Source: Asparagopsis taxiformis (Eukaryota > Rhodophyta > Florideophyceae > Bonnemaisoniales > Bonnemaisoniaceae). Taken from it: DNA of 64,000 nucleotides. Made by a program: the position numbers and the translations under genes. The stretch spans positions 1 through 64,000 of the forward strand of contig JALQPE010002123.1 in NCBI GenBank assembly GCA_030407315.1. The letters are read 5' to 3'. The notes beneath the pieces are model-generated. The model did no database searches. It saw only the letters and a list, made by a program, of their open reading frames with translations, and was not told the origin of the DNA. Positions 63,575-64,000 of this stretch are shown piece after piece (the first letter of the stretch is position 1; each line of letters opens with the position of its first letter).

Positions 63575-64000
63575 GTATTACGGCTGAATGGTGAGATATG
63601 ACCATACCCAACACGTCCTCAAACAACTTGGCAGAAAATTTGCACGGCCAATTTGGTGGCATAGGGTTGCCGTGATGGAGACGTCGAAGCCCCGGGATGT
63701 AGACATATCCGCGCAGGATTGCCAATCGTTCAGGAACCACCATGAGATCGCATTGTTGGAGGTGTTCAACGCCGACGTGGGCTTGCTATACTCCGGAGGC
63801 AACGAGGAAATGTGCAAACGGGATGTACGCTCCACTGCGGACCACTTGCTAATCACGTGAGCTCGTTGTCATCTGAATGTTCTGCGAGGAAGGCCAGCGG
63901 TGGACAACGAGTGGCGCTGATGGACAGGTGTTGAGATGTAAACGGTTGGATGTTGACTGATTGTTCCAAAGTATATGATGCCTCAAAACATTTAACTGTT

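Larger units (their letters stand above)
60610..64000 (+). repeat. Direct duplication B, copy 2
   Basis: Matches 43709-47150 in the same orientation and runs off the window end. Small indels and scattered substitutions separate the copies. Confidence 0.93.

Overview
This is a transposon-dense stretch of a nuclear eukaryotic genome. It carries several LTR retrotransposons with integrase, reverse transcriptase and RNase H, two Mutator-like (MULE) DNA transposons, a solo LTR, TATA boxes 80-150 bases ahead of small intronless genes, an AATAAA signal and a decayed tRNA. There is no ribosome-binding-site or operon architecture, and no rRNA or CRISPR. The taxon cannot be fixed from the sequence. A compact, intron-poor eukaryote with transposon islands, such as a multicellular alga or a fungus, fits best; this is inference.

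Layout. 2-6943: a MULE with about 715-base terminal inverted repeats (TIRs), a Ulp1-like cysteine protease ORF and a frameshifted DDE/SWIM transposase. 8.0-9.9 kb: two divergent genes for the same 85-residue protein, one frameshifted. 10975-24540: first copy of a segmental duplication with a small secreted cysteine-rich gene. It is split by a Copia element (12431-24099), which is itself split by a chromodomain Gypsy element (13975-19634) inserted in the Copia RT active-site box. 25381-30666: an intact Copia element with identical 120-base LTRs and one 1615-codon ORF. 30698-33064: second copy of the segmental duplication, carrying a solo LTR. 33-43.5 kb: host-like DNA with small, mostly broken genes (metallo-beta-lactamase fold protein, three secreted cysteine-rich proteins, a tRNA-Arg relic). 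43709-47150 and 60610-64000: a second, directly repeated 3.4-kb duplication. Between its copies lie a second MULE (47200-56659) with 850-base TIRs and an intact SWIM transposase, a Copia element inside its left TIR (47278-52110), and a chimera of two truncated Copia elements (56755-60140).

How the parts relate. Target-site duplications and empty paralogous sites give a relative order of events: segmental duplication, then Copia insertion, then Gypsy insertion into Copia; and separately MULE insertion, then Copia insertion into it. The host-like genes share one plan: TATA box, short intronless ORF, and often a signal peptide with a cysteine-rich mature part. Most are broken by single-base frameshifts, whereas a 4.8-kb retroelement ORF and a 2.4-kb transposase are perfectly open. 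The breaks therefore look like real decay rather than sequencing error.

The most notable signals are the fast-diverging cysteine-rich mature region next to conserved flanks in the 11-kb/31-kb pair, the young Copia element whose primer site matches an internal half-tRNA-iMet, and the MULE that carries a SUMO-protease-like domain.
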